Assembly: GCA_964474355.1 (NCBI GenBank)
Contig: CAYYSY010000179.1
Coordinates: forward strand, 1-17,576
Source: CAYYSY01 sp964474355
GTDB lineage: Bacteria; Myxococcota_A; UBA9160; UBA4427
Direction of reading: 5' to 3'
Length of the DNA: 17,576 bases
Shown here: positions 9,101 through 16,606 of the stretch, piece by piece
Position numbering within the stretch: the first letter of the stretch is position 1
Layout: every line of letters starts with the position of its first letter
The notes under the pieces: generated by a model
What the model saw: the letters and a program-made list of their open reading frames with translations, nothing else
The model's database searches: none
What the model was told of the DNA's origin: nothing
Program-made: the position numbers and the translations under genes

Positions 9101-12100
9101 GCGCTCGAGCCGCTGGGCCAGCTCGACGGTGTTCCCGCACCCGCGCAGCAGCTCGAGGAGCGTCCGCTCTACGCGGTCACGCTGCTCGGGCGAGAGCGGG
9201 CCAGAGCTCTCCAGCTCGGATTCCGCCATGACGTCGGTCAGGGCGCGCAGATGCGCGATGGCCGAATCGGGGCGCGCGAGGCGCAGGCGGTCGATCTCGG
9301 CGAGCTCGAAGTGCAGCTCGGCGACGCGCCGGCGCTCGCTCTTGCTTCCGTCCAGCAGCGCGAGCTCGTCGTTGGCGCAGCGCGACCACGCGTCCACGGC
9401 ACCGCTCGCACGCAGGCTTGCGCCGAGCGATCGCAGGCGGTCGAGATGCGCCGGGCTGCCCTGGGTCGCGAGCGCGACGAGCTCGGTCTGGTGGGGGATC
9501 GCGCGATGCGGATCGCCGAACACGGCGACGTGCAGCTCAGCCGCCGACTGATGCAGGCGCTCCAGCTCGTCCTGGTCCGCGTCGAGGAGCAGGGTCTCGA
9601 TGATCTGGATGCGCTCGTGCGGCATGCCCATCAGGTCATAGAGGCGATCGAGCTCGCCGAGGACGCTGCGATCGCGGGGCGCGCACGATCGCGCGGCCTC
9701 GTAGGCGGCGATGGCGCGGCCGGGCGCGTGGAGGTCACGCTCGAGGATCCGCGCGCACTCCATCCACAGATCGCGTCGGCGTGCCGGCTGGGGCGAGAGA
9801 TCGATCTCCGCCTCGAGGGCGCGCAGCCGCGCCTCGGGCCGGCCGCCCTGGCCGTGCAGCTCGGCGATCCGCGACACGATCTGGGGGTCTTCCGGCTTCT
9901 CGGCCCGGAGGCGCTCGAGCCAGGGCAGGGCGGCGTCGGTCGAGAGGTGCTCGACGGCGATCGCGATCGCCTGCTCGAGGATCCCGCAGCGCGCCTCGCC
10001 CTCGGCCGTGCCGGCCTCGAAGTGCAGGCAGTCGAGCACCGCCGACCAGCGGCCGAGCTGCTCGAGGCAGCTTCGCATGGCCTCGCGGGCGTGGGTGCGG
10101 CTCGGCGCGAGCGCGAGCGCCTCGCGATATGCCGCTGTGGCCTCGTCGAGCAGGCCCAGGCTCCCGGCGAGCAGGTCGCCGCGGCGCTCGAGCAGGGCGG
10201 CCCGAAGGTGCGGATCGCGCTCGACGGTGAGGCGCGACTCGAGGATCGCGGCGAGGTCTTCGTGGCGGTCGAGCCGCTCGCTGAGGTCGACCGCGACCTG
10301 CAGCGCCTCCTCCTGGTGCGGCTCGACGTCGAGCACCCACTTCAGGTGCTCGAGCGCCTCGTCGAGGCGGATCCCGGCGCGGGCGAGCACGCTCGCGAGC
10401 TCGACGCGAATCGGCACCTGGCTCTCGGTGGAGGCGTGCTCGAGATCGGCGGTGAGCAGCTCGGCCAGAGGCTCGTGCTCCCCGAGGTCGCGGTAGAGGT
10501 CCGCGAGCGCGCCGCGGGCGACGCGGTCGGTCGGCGCGAGCGCGAGCACCTGGCGATACGCGCGCATCGCGTGATGCCGCGACCCCGAATCCTCGAGCAG
10601 CTCGGCCTCGCGCACGCGCCAGCCGAGCTTCTCCTCGGCGGGCTGCACCGAGTCGGCCAGCCGGCCGCAGAGCGCGGCAGCGTCTTCGACGCGGCCGACG
10701 TGCTCGAGCAGCTCGGCGAGCGGCGTCGCCACCTCGACCAGGTCGCCGGGCTCGTCGAGCGCCGGGGTCAGGGTCTCGATCGCCGACTCCGGCTCAGCGA
10801 GCGCATCGGACTGGATCTCGGCCAGGCGCAGGCGCAAGCTGCGGCGCGCGGCGGCTTCCGTCTCGGCGTCGAGTCGGGCGAGGCGATCGCCCAGCAGCGC
10901 GACCATGCGATCGGCGTCGCCATCCTCTTCGGCCTGGGCCAGCAGCACCTCGGAGCCGCGCGAATGGCCCGGGTCGAGCTCGAGCACGCGCTCGTAGTGG
11001 GAGGCGATGCGCGCGCGCGCGTGGGGGCCCGCTTCGTCACCGAGTCGCTCGAGCAGGTCGGCCGCGCGACTGCGCAGCAGGAGCTCGCGCTCGGGGCCCT
11101 CGGCGACCTCGATCTCACGCTCCATCGCGCGCAGCACGTCGGCCGGGCGGCCTTGCTCTTCGCGGAGCTGCGCGAGCAGGCGCCAGGTATCGGACGACTC
11201 GGGTCGCAGGCGCCCCATCTCCTCGAGGTGGTGGGCCGCGGCGTCGACGTCGGTGAGGCGGTCGCGGCACAGCGCGGCCAGCCGCTCGTGGATCAGGAAC
11301 TCGACGTCGTCGGTGGTGCTGCCGAGGCCGCGCTCGAGGCGCTCGCGCAGGGTCGCCCAGTCGCCACGCCGCTCGAGGAGCTGCTCGAGCCGGACGGCGG
11401 CCTTCCACGCGAGATCGGGCGCCTGGGTCTGATCGGCGAGCTCGACGTAGACGGCCTGGGCCGCCTCGCGCTCGCCGAGCGACTCGTCGAGCAGGCTGGC
11501 CCGCTCGAAGTCGATCTCGGCCCGCTCGACCGGATCGGTCGCCGCGCGCGCGCGACTCTCGAGCAGCACGACGAGCCCGCCGGCGTCGTTGCCCACGCGC
11601 AGTGCCTGCTCGAGGAGCTCGGTGGCCTCGCTGCACTCGGGGTGGCGATCGCGGAGCGCGTGGAAGATCCGTGCGGCCTCTTCGACCTGGCCGAGCTGGT
11701 CGAGCAGCAGCCGCCCGCGGCGCAGGTCGATGTCGAGCGCATCCTCGGACTCGTCGCCCGCCGTGCGTCGGCGCTCGAGCAGGTGCTGGGCCAGCTCCTC
11801 GAAGCGGCCCGTGCGCTCGAGCAGTCGTGCGAGCCTGTCGAGCGCGTCTTCCGGGCAATCGGGCATGCTCGACAGTCGCCAGAGCACGACGATCGCGCTC
11901 TCCACGTCGTCGAGCCTCTCTTCGAGGACGAGTGAAAGCTCGTCGAGCACCGGCGAGACCCGGTCGTTCGGCATCGAGTCGGCCCACTTGCGGAGCACGC
12001 GGGCGAGATCGTCGAAGCGGCGAAGCTGGCGGTAGCCCCCGGCCAGCTTCTCGAGGCTGTCGAGGTCGTTGGGGGCCGCCTCGGACGCGGCCTCGAGCGC

Positions 12101-14050
12101 GACGATCGCATGCTCGTCTCGGCCCGCCGCGCTGTGCAGCGCCGCGGCCTCGCGCCGATTGGCTGCGAGGTCCGGCCCGACGAGGCAGATCGACAAGCGA
12201 TCGAGGGTCGTCGCGAGGTCGTCGGTCTGGCCGAGCTCGCGCTGGATGTCGGCGATCTTCTCGAGCAGCTCGCGGTCGTCGGCATCCTGCATGCGCAGGC
12301 CGTCGAGCCAGCCGAGCGCCTGTTCGTGCCGGTCGCTCGATACGAGGATCGGGACGATGGCGAAGACGAGCTCTCGCATGCGTGCGGGGTCGTCCGTCAC
12401 GCGGGCCTCGAGCTCGTAGGCGCGCAACAGCGCGTCGTCGTCGCCGGATTCGGCCGCGATGCGGGCGAGGCCGGTGAGCGCGGCCGGCTCGTCGGCTCGA
12501 AGCTGGAGTGCCTGCTGGAACGAGGCGCTCGCGGCCTCGGCGTCGCCGAGCGCCGCGAGCTGGAGGTCGCCGAGCGCGGCCAGGGCCCGCGCGCGGTCGT
12601 CGGGCTCACCGTGCTCGCTGAGCCGGCGGAGCAGCGTGGCGAGATCGTCGTGGCGCTCGAGCTTGCGATAGAGGCGCTCGAGATCGCTGATCCAGGCGCT
12701 TCGCGGGCGGACCAGGCTGCACGCATGGTTCAGGGCGTTGGTAGCGTCCTCGTGTCGACCGAGGTCGCGCTCGTAGACCCGCGCGAGCTCGGCGAGGCTC
12801 TCGGCCACGGTCTCCGGGTCGTCGCTCGCCGCGACACGCCGCTCCAGCAGCTCGGCGAGGTCGGCGCCGGTGCCGATCTGCGTCATGACGTCGGTGAGCG
12901 ACTCGACGATGAGGTCGTCGTCGGGCTTTCGAGCGTGGGCGCGCTTCAGCAGTGCGAGCGCCTTCTCGTCGTCGCCCCGGCTGAGGTGGAGCTCCGCGGC
13001 CTCGGCCATCATGCCGGCCGGCGCGTTCTTGCCCGACAGATCGATGACCTGGTCGAGGGCGCGCAGCAGCGCGTTCTCGTCGTTCTGCTGCCGGGCGAGC
13101 TCGGCGATCGCGAAGTGCACGGACACGTCGTCGGGCGACAGCTCCATCGCGCGCTCGAACCACAACCGCGCGCTCTCGATGTTCTGCAGCCGCTCCATCG
13201 CCATGTGGCCGGCCTCGACGGCGATGGCGGCGCGGTGACGCGCGCCGGAGGCGAGGTCGAAGCGGCGCTCGTACAGGTCGGCGACGAGCGGCCAGTGCTC
13301 GAGGGCGGCGGCGTTGACGAGCAGCGCCTCGACGGCCGGCTCGTTGCGCGGGTCGTCGCTGATGGCGCGCCGGAAGCACTCGGTGGCACGTTCGCGATCT
13401 TGGAGCGGACCGGCATAGAGCTGGCCGAGCTTCACGAGCACCGGCGCACGCTCGAGGCCACGCCGGATCGAGGCGAGACGCTCGTAGAGCTCGGCCGCCT
13501 TCGTGACGTCGCCTTCGGCCGCGAACGCGCCGGCGAGACCTTCGAGGGCCGTCTGCTGATGCGGGTCTGCTTCGATCGCTCGCTCGAAGCACTTCTGGGC
13601 CTCGCCCGGGTCTTCGAGGTAGTCGAGCCAGATCTTCCCCATCTCCGCCATGAACACGGCGAGCTCGTGGGGCGGCATCTCGGTGCGGCTCTCCATCTCG
13701 GCGATCTGCAGCACCATGTCCCACTGCGCGCGCGCCTCGTAGACCGAGCGCAGCTGTCGCAGGGCGGGACGGAACGTCGGGTCGATGTGGACGATCTCGG
13801 TGTAGATCTCGGCGGCTTCGTCCAGGCGGTTGCAGCGATCTTGCAGCACCTGACCGAGGCGGAAGAGCAGCGGCGTGCGTGCGGCACTGTCCTGCTGCAG
13901 GCTGGGCGCTTCGAGGCGGCGGCGCACGATGGTGACGAACTCGTCCCAGCTGCCCTCGAGGAAGAGGTGCTCCTGCAACGCCTCGAAGGCACGCCGGTCT
14001 TCCGGGTCCTGGGCCAGCGCCTGCCGGTGTCGATCCAAGAGCGTGCTCAC
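6146..14050 (-). CDS. Giant tetratricopeptide-repeat protein
   Basis: A single open frame of 2634 residues made almost entirely of degenerate TPR helices, for example CFERAIEADPHQQTALEGL and YERALALDPDLDGAREPI. No signal peptide, membrane segment or enzyme motif is visible, so it should be a cytoplasmic alpha-solenoid that organises protein complexes. The last 245 or so residues (from about 2390) lose the repeat pattern and contain FGLALLRAIGMASP, a segment DDPLFETARRICSQ and a conserved-looking end ESSDDARELVAK. From memory this resembles the C-terminal region of giant TPR proteins in myxobacteria, a comparison I could not run. The start GTG 14050 is preceded by a purine-rich Shine-Dalgarno; an in-frame extension to 14110 lacks one. 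Base composition matches its neighbours. Function and partners are unknown; the downstream PilZ gene is the only operon clue. Confidence 0.88.
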   Translation of the reverse strand: MSTLLDRHRQALAQDPEDRRAFEALQEHLFLEGSWDEFVTIVRRRLEAPSLQQDSAARTPLLFRLGQVLQDRCNRLDEAAEIYTEIVHIDPTFRPALRQLRSVYEARAQWDMVLQIAEMESRTEMPPHELAVFMAEMGKIWLDYLEDPGEAQKCFERAIEADPHQQTALEGLAGAFAAEGDVTKAAELYERLASIRRGLERAPVLVKLGQLYAGPLQDRERATECFRRAISDDPRNEPAVEALLVNAAALEHWPLVADLYERRFDLASGARHRAAIAVEAGHMAMERLQNIESARLWFERAMELSPDDVSVHFAIAELARQQNDENALLRALDQVIDLSGKNAPAGMMAEAAELHLSRGDDEKALALLKRAHARKPDDDLIVESLTDVMTQIGTGADLAELLERRVAASDDPETVAESLAELARVYERDLGRHEDATNALNHACSLVRPRSAWISDLERLYRKLERHDDLATLLRRLSEHGEPDDRARALAALGDLQLAALGDAEAASASFQQALQLRADEPAALTGLARIAAESGDDDALLRAYELEARVTDDPARMRELVFAIVPILVSSDRHEQALGWLDGLRMQDADDRELLEKIADIQRELGQTDDLATTLDRLSICLVGPDLAANRREAAALHSAAGRDEHAIVALEAASEAAPNDLDSLEKLAGGYRQLRRFDDLARVLRKWADSMPNDRVSPVLDELSLVLEERLDDVESAIVVLWRLSSMPDCPEDALDRLARLLERTGRFEELAQHLLERRRTAGDESEDALDIDLRRGRLLLDQLGQVEEAARIFHALRDRHPECSEATELLEQALRVGNDAGGLVVLLESRARAATDPVERAEIDFERASLLDESLGEREAAQAVYVELADQTQAPDLAWKAAVRLEQLLERRGDWATLRERLERGLGSTTDDVEFLIHERLAALCRDRLTDVDAAAHHLEEMGRLRPESSDTWRLLAQLREEQGRPADVLRAMEREIEVAEGPERELLLRSRAADLLERLGDEAGPHARARIASHYERVLELDPGHSRGSEVLLAQAEEDGDADRMVALLGDRLARLDAETEAAARRSLRLRLAEIQSDALAEPESAIETLTPALDEPGDLVEVATPLAELLEHVGRVEDAAALCGRLADSVQPAEEKLGWRVREAELLEDSGSRHHAMRAYRQVLALAPTDRVARGALADLYRDLGEHEPLAELLTADLEHASTESQVPIRVELASVLARAGIRLDEALEHLKWVLDVEPHQEEALQVAVDLSERLDRHEDLAAILESRLTVERDPHLRAALLERRGDLLAGSLGLLDEATAAYREALALAPSRTHAREAMRSCLEQLGRWSAVLDCLHFEAGTAEGEARCGILEQAIAIAVEHLSTDAALPWLERLRAEKPEDPQIVSRIAELHGQGGRPEARLRALEAEIDLSPQPARRRDLWMECARILERDLHAPGRAIAAYEAARSCAPRDRSVLGELDRLYDLMGMPHERIQIIETLLLDADQDELERLHQSAAELHVAVFGDPHRAIPHQTELVALATQGSPAHLDRLRSLGASLRASGAVDAWSRCANDELALLDGSKSERRRVAELHFELAEIDRLRLARPDSAIAHLRALTDVMAESELESSGPLSPEQRDRVERTLLELLRGCGNTVELAQRLERRLERDDLDGDQRSDGWRDLARLRAERLHSPLGAATAWESLLEHASDDLEAIRGLRTAGELLRDWSRVSRGIEFELDATAEAPAGDVDPTGRAALWRRLGEVRWHRLAELDGAASAFGSALEVHSTDLDALRSLQQLAEERSAWTDALDHFDREVELLGQEDPARRREIWLRAGTIARDQAGDDARALRAYEAAATIGDLDAPDLRDLAELHIALGDKDRFTDVFADWCRHSDAAPRCQDALRLSGVLADLGRVSGALEWARTATELDAESATAWDAVADLCRRNADDAAAGEALERASELLPPRDACKRLLEAALLVEESDADKALARLRSAVEVEPGDAMAHAVLARVADHRELDEEAEEAAGLALDAGSETDALDSDLRLATALVGGRCARRRDRDEAAARFYGIALSQAPEEPEALDAQSRIFFDAGDYAQARPLLETRLGQSGDNPLRAEQEALLGRCLESADEMDAALEHFGAALELAPSDTFSHEGVARIHEAREDAAAALEALERWLEHDDVPPSRARTHLRAADHLVALDRGGDAESHLRAACADDASLGAAWARLVALLHDAERGDEALGASGDALPHLEGQPELAGVAAIRGELLEARGDRAAAAEAYAAAAEADPQATDAVLAQARLLRSGGDWFAANQALVTFIERHPDADDRTLAPVHLERGRLLAGPMEDLDEALGAYERALALDPDLDGAREPIAGLLARVPSRWADAVEHHAVLLRQDPLKNASLRALLEIARRRDLDLSVQFGLALLRAIGMASPSEMSEAPELLPVKLSATPKLDDPLFETARRICSQAREEVAQVLASLDQIPPPSDGDGSFDEMIRACIDEMTAPGVCGLPTEGLSSVIYTVTALAADPGGNCADSPYLHGLDRTLGRWTRRRIRKTLGDFSVREVQSLDYDAWRSAVRVLAARVAIDRSDGDLRAALIQLATGEDAAPASNADLSAWVESSDDARELVAKMVVTWCEKIRRGL

Positions 14051-14399
14051 GGCTTCCCCCTTCGGACGGGGCCCATCGCCAGACCGTCCTCGAGCCATCG
14101 CCCCGCGCACCCGGGGCCTCCCGCCTCATCGGCTTCCCCGCCGCTTCACTTTGGCCTTTCATTCCGGATATTTAGGTTCGAGATGCGCCGGGTGGGGCGG
14201 AGCGCGCGCGGCAGTGGCGCTCGGCCCCCGTCGCGCGAGCTCCGAGGCGTGGTTGGGCGCGCCGGGCCGCGCTACACCCCGCACGCCGGTGCCGCCCGAT
14301 CGGGCCTGGACGCGTCCCCGAATCGCGAGCCACCGCGCCCCGGAACCCCCCGGATTATCGGAGGGTTCTGGCCACCGTCCGCCCGGAGAGCCCGAAGCC
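14051..14399. other. Divergent intergenic region, giant TPR gene / pyrK
   Basis: These 349 bp separate two divergent genes and should hold promoters for both. Most of the stretch is very GC-rich and shows no convincing gene or RNA. The one AT-rich patch (14157-14174) contains a possible + strand pair, TTCACT (14145-14150) and TATTTA (14169-14174) spaced by 18 bases, which could serve pyrK. No good minus-strand promoter pair was found. GGAGGG at 14360-14365 resembles a Shine-Dalgarno, but no start codon follows at a usable distance. Confidence 0.35.
14054..14062 (-). promoter_or_regulatory. Shine-Dalgarno for the giant TPR gene
   Basis: On the minus strand AAGGGGGAA occupies 14062-14054, three bases before GTG 14050. 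This is the reason for preferring that GTG over in-frame codons further upstream. Confidence 0.6.
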
Positions 14400-15251
14400 T
14401 TGTCCCGAGCCCCGATCGAAGCGGCGCCGCCGATCCGCGCCGAGGCGATCGTCACCGCCCGCGAGGAGCGGGGCGGCCCCAATCGCTGGCTCGAGTGCTC
14501 GGTGCCCGGGTGGCCCACGTCTGCGCCGGGTCAGTTCCTGATGATCTCGCCAGGGCCCCTCGGGGGCGCCGCGCGGACCGATCCCCTGCTGCCCCGGCCG
14601 ATGGCGGTCTTCCGCCAACGCCCGGATCCCGAGACAGACGGCTCGGCGCTGGTCGAGATCCTCTACAAGACGGAGGGCCGGGGGACGCGGCTGCTCGCCG
14701 ACGCCGAGGTCGGCGACCGGCTCGCGGTGGTCGGGCCGCTCGGCCGGCCCTTCCCCGCGATCGAGGCAGGCGCGACCGCCGTGCTCGTCGGCGGCGGCAC
14801 CGGTGTGGCGTCGCTCTTCGAGCTCGCCGAGTCGGCGGACGCCGGCGCTGGGGTGCACGTGCTGCTCGGCGCGCGCAGCGAAGGCGACCTCATGGGGCAC
14901 GCGGCGTACGCCGCGCTCGGCGGTGTCGAGGTCGAGGTCGCCACCGAGGACGGTAGTCTCGGCACGCGCGGCCTCGTGACCACGCTGCTCGAGCCGAAGC
15001 TCGAGGCGGGCGGCAACGTCGTCGTCTACGCGTGCGGGCCGACGCCGATGATGGCCGCGTGCGCCCGGCTCTGCGCCGAGGCCGGCGTCGTCTGCTGGGT
15101 CTCGCTCGAGAACAACATGGCCTGCGGCTACGGCGTCTGTCTCGGCTGCGCGGCGCCGAAGAGCCAGGCGGCAGGCGAGGGATACGCGCTGGTGTGTCGC
15201 GCGGGGCCGGTGTTCGACGCGCGCGACGTCGGCTGGGAGGCCATGCCGTGA
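14400..15251 (+). CDS. pyrK: Dihydroorotate dehydrogenase electron transfer subunit PyrK
   Basis: PyrK is the flavin/iron-sulfur subunit of class 1B dihydroorotate dehydrogenase; it passes electrons from PyrD to NAD+ in pyrimidine synthesis. The 283-residue product has the ferredoxin-reductase-like layout: a beta-barrel FAD part (GQFLMIS, LPRPMAVF, GRGTRLL), a nucleotide-binding part (VLVGGGTGVASL, VVYACGPTPMM), and a C-terminal 2Fe-2S cluster with Cys242-x4-Cys247-x2-Cys250-x15-Cys266. All four ligands are present. The start is uncertain: TTG 14400 places the first beta strand (IRAEAIVTARE) at the usual distance, with GGAG 11 bases upstream; no ATG fits. Its stop overlaps the pyrD start in a GTGA junction, the arrangement expected for two subunits made in equal amounts. 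Confidence 0.93.
   Translation: MSRAPIEAAPPIRAEAIVTAREERGGPNRWLECSVPGWPTSAPGQFLMISPGPLGGAARTDPLLPRPMAVFRQRPDPETDGSALVEILYKTEGRGTRLLADAEVGDRLAVVGPLGRPFPAIEAGATAVLVGGGTGVASLFELAESADAGAGVHVLLGARSEGDLMGHAAYAALGGVEVEVATEDGSLGTRGLVTTLLEPKLEAGGNVVVYACGPTPMMAACARLCAEAGVVCWVSLENNMACGYGVCLGCAAPKSQAAGEGYALVCRAGPVFDARDVGWEAMP
15235..15240 (+). promoter_or_regulatory. Shine-Dalgarno for pyrD inside pyrK
   Basis: GGGAGG at 15235-15240 lies 7 bases before GTG 15248. It supports this GTG over the in-frame ATG at 15266, and lies within the last codons of pyrK. Confidence 0.75.
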
Positions 15252-16174
15252 GCTCGGCTGTCGACATGCGCGTCGACCTCGCGGGCATCGCCCTGCGAAA
15301 CCCGGTCCTCACGGCGTCGGGCACGTTCGGCTACGGCACCGAGCTCGCGCCCTTCCTCGATCTGAGGTCGATCGGCGGCTTCGTGGCCAAGAGCCTCACC
15401 TGGGAGCCGCGCATCGGGAACCCGCCGCCGCGCATCGCCGAGGCGCCCTCGGGCATGCTGAACGCGATCAGCATCGAGAACGTGGGCGTCGAGGCGTTCC
15501 TCGGTGAGAAGCTGCCGGCGCTCGACCCCGACGTCGTCGTCATCGCGAGCACCTTCGGCACCGCCCCCGAGGAGTACGCGCGGCTGACCGAGAGGCTCGC
15601 GGCCTCGCCCCGGGTTGCGGGCATCGAGATCAATGCCTCGTGTCCGCACGTGAAGTCGGGGGGCATCGAGTTCGGCCAGAGCCCGGAGCTGCTCTCGGAG
15701 CTCGTCCGCACGGTGCGCCAGGCGGCCGGGGCGAAGCCGCTGCTGATCAAGCTCTCGCCGAACGTCACCCGCGTCGCCGACATGGCGAAGATCTGTGAGG
15801 CGGAGGGCGCCGACGGCATCTCGCTGATCAACGCGGTCCAGGCGATGGAGGTCGACGTGGAGAAGCGCCGGCCGGTGCTTCGGAACGTGCTCGGCGGGCT
15901 CTCGGGCCCGGCGATCCGGCCGATTGCGCTGCGGATGGTCTGGCAGGTGGCGCAGGCGGTGAAGCTCCCGATCTGCGGGATCGGCGGGATCATGACGGCC
16001 GAGGATGCGGTGAAGTTCCTTCTCTGCGGCGCGACGGCCGTGCAGGTGGGGACGGCGAACTACCTCGACCCGACGGTGGCCGGGCGGATCGTGACCGGCC
16101 TCGCCGAGTACGCCGAACGGCACGGCTTCGCGCGGGTGGCCGATCTGACGGGGGCGCTCGAGCTGCCGAGCTGA
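15248..16174 (+). CDS. pyrD: Dihydroorotate dehydrogenase class 1B, catalytic subunit
   Basis: This subunit oxidises dihydroorotate to orotate with FMN, the fourth step of pyrimidine synthesis, in the cytosol. The 308-residue length fits the family. Visible motifs are NPVLTASGTFGYG at the N-terminus, Lys48 in FVAKSLT (FMN contact), INASCPH with catalytic base Cys132 (Cys marks class 1; class 2 has Ser), IKLSPNV, ISLINA, GGLSGPAIRPIAL, and the phosphate-binding GIGGIMTAEDA and VGTANY. The segment NAISIENVGVEAF replaces the more common IGLQNPG, a mild variation. The start GTG 15248 overlaps the pyrK stop by 4 bp and has a good Shine-Dalgarno. With pyrK next to it the enzyme should be the NAD+-dependent heterotetramer. 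No other pyr gene is in view. Confidence 0.97.
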   Translation: MSSAVDMRVDLAGIALRNPVLTASGTFGYGTELAPFLDLRSIGGFVAKSLTWEPRIGNPPPRIAEAPSGMLNAISIENVGVEAFLGEKLPALDPDVVVIASTFGTAPEEYARLTERLAASPRVAGIEINASCPHVKSGGIEFGQSPELLSELVRTVRQAAGAKPLLIKLSPNVTRVADMAKICEAEGADGISLINAVQAMEVDVEKRRPVLRNVLGGLSGPAIRPIALRMVWQVAQAVKLPICGIGGIMTAEDAVKFLLCGATAVQVGTANYLDPTVAGRIVTGLAEYAERHGFARVADLTGALELPS

Positions 16175-16258
16175 GCCGCCCATGAGGGGATGGGGCCGCG
16201 GTCCGGGTCCGATCCGGCAGAATCGGATGATCAGCGACGGTTCGTCGGGCCCGGGCGG
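16175..16258. other. Spacer after pyrD with two small hairpins
   Basis: Two short perfect hairpins follow the pyrD stop: a 6-bp stem (16208-16213 with 16222-16227) and a 5-bp stem (16235-16239 with 16243-16247). Neither is followed by a U-tract, so termination of the pyrKD transcript here is possible but not shown. No gene is seen. Confidence 0.3.
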
Positions 16259-16287
16259 TTGCCAGAATCGGGCAATTCATATATTTT
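16259..16287 (+). promoter_or_regulatory. Candidate sigma-70-type promoter for the rimP-nusA transcript
   Basis: TTGCCA (16259-16264) and TATTTT (16282-16287) are spaced by 17 bases, in the most AT-rich patch of the pyrD-rimP gap; TATATT at 16280 with 15 bases is an overlapping alternative. The -35 box begins a small inverted repeat, TTGCC-N7-GGCAA (16259-16275). The 10-mer SCAGAATCGG occurs here (16262-16271) and once more 45 bp upstream (16217-16226), which could mark an operator. No experimental start is known. Confidence 0.5.
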
Positions 16288-16289
16288 GC

Positions 16290-16606
16290 GCGGGCTTACG
16301 AGGGCGCCAGCCGGACGGTGAACACCGCGCGGTGATGTCGTGCTCGGAGTCGTGGCTCCGGTGTCTCGCGAGAGCGGGTGATCGGGGTCGCGGGCTGCTG
16401 CCTGAAACGCGTGAGCCATCGGCTCTCGTGCGAAGGCCGCCGGCGATCAGAGCGCGCTTCGTTCGTCCGATCGCCGGGCGAAGGAGGTGGAGCAAGGACA
16501 CGCCGAGAGTCGGCGAGTCCTCTTCGAAAGTGGACGCGCGTCCGCTTTTTTTGTTTTTGGGGCTCGTCTCACCAATCGAGGCGACGGGAACGCAAGGCGC
16601 GGGGCC
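16290..16606 (+). promoter_or_regulatory. Structured leader upstream of rimP
   Basis: About 315 bases between the candidate promoter and the rimP start hold no convincing ORF but several hairpins. CGGAG/CTCCG pair around 16345-16360. A two-part hairpin near 16408-16430 (CGCG and GAGCC pairing with GGCUC and CGUG) flanks a U-U mismatch. A 9-bp stem (16440-16448 with 16469-16477) encloses a 5-bp stem, and a perfect 6-bp stem with loop GAG lies at 16501-16515. The last hairpin (16530-16545) precedes a U-tract. Short GUCC (16517-16520) could pair with GGAC (16532-16535) and compete with that last hairpin. I do not recognise a known riboswitch class. It may be an attenuator leader or a separate small RNA ending at the U-tract. 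Exact ends are unknown. Confidence 0.4.
16530..16558 (+). terminator. Intrinsic-terminator-like hairpin before rimP
   Basis: GGAC (16532-16535) pairs with GUCC (16540-16543) around a GCGC loop, extended by a U-G and a G-C pair to 6 bp (16530-16545). Seven U, one G and five U follow directly (16546-16558). This run is exceptional in such GC-rich DNA. It lies about 48 bases before the rimP start, so it would act on the leader transcript. Confidence 0.6.

Noticed and set aside
9017..11935. A 972-codon open frame on the + strand, and another of 948 codons at 12110-14956, antisense to the giant TPR gene and, for the second, running past its start.
   Set aside because: They consist of low-complexity Val/Gly/Leu/Glu/Arg-rich sequence with no domain; GC-rich codon bias with frequent Leu-Glu codons keeps the complementary frame open. 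The TPR protein on the minus strand is coherent along its whole length.
16290..16560. A tRNA or one of the common housekeeping RNAs in the rimP leader, as tRNA genes are sometimes found there.
   Set aside because: No T-loop-like GTTCRA motif, acceptor stem pairing or CCA was found, and no conserved blocks of RNase P RNA, SRP RNA or tmRNA.
16487..16606. A 40-residue N-terminal extension of RimP from GTG 16487.
   Set aside because: It would overlap the AAGGAGG that should serve it, read through the terminator-like hairpin and U-tract, and give a sequence unlike any RimP N-terminus.
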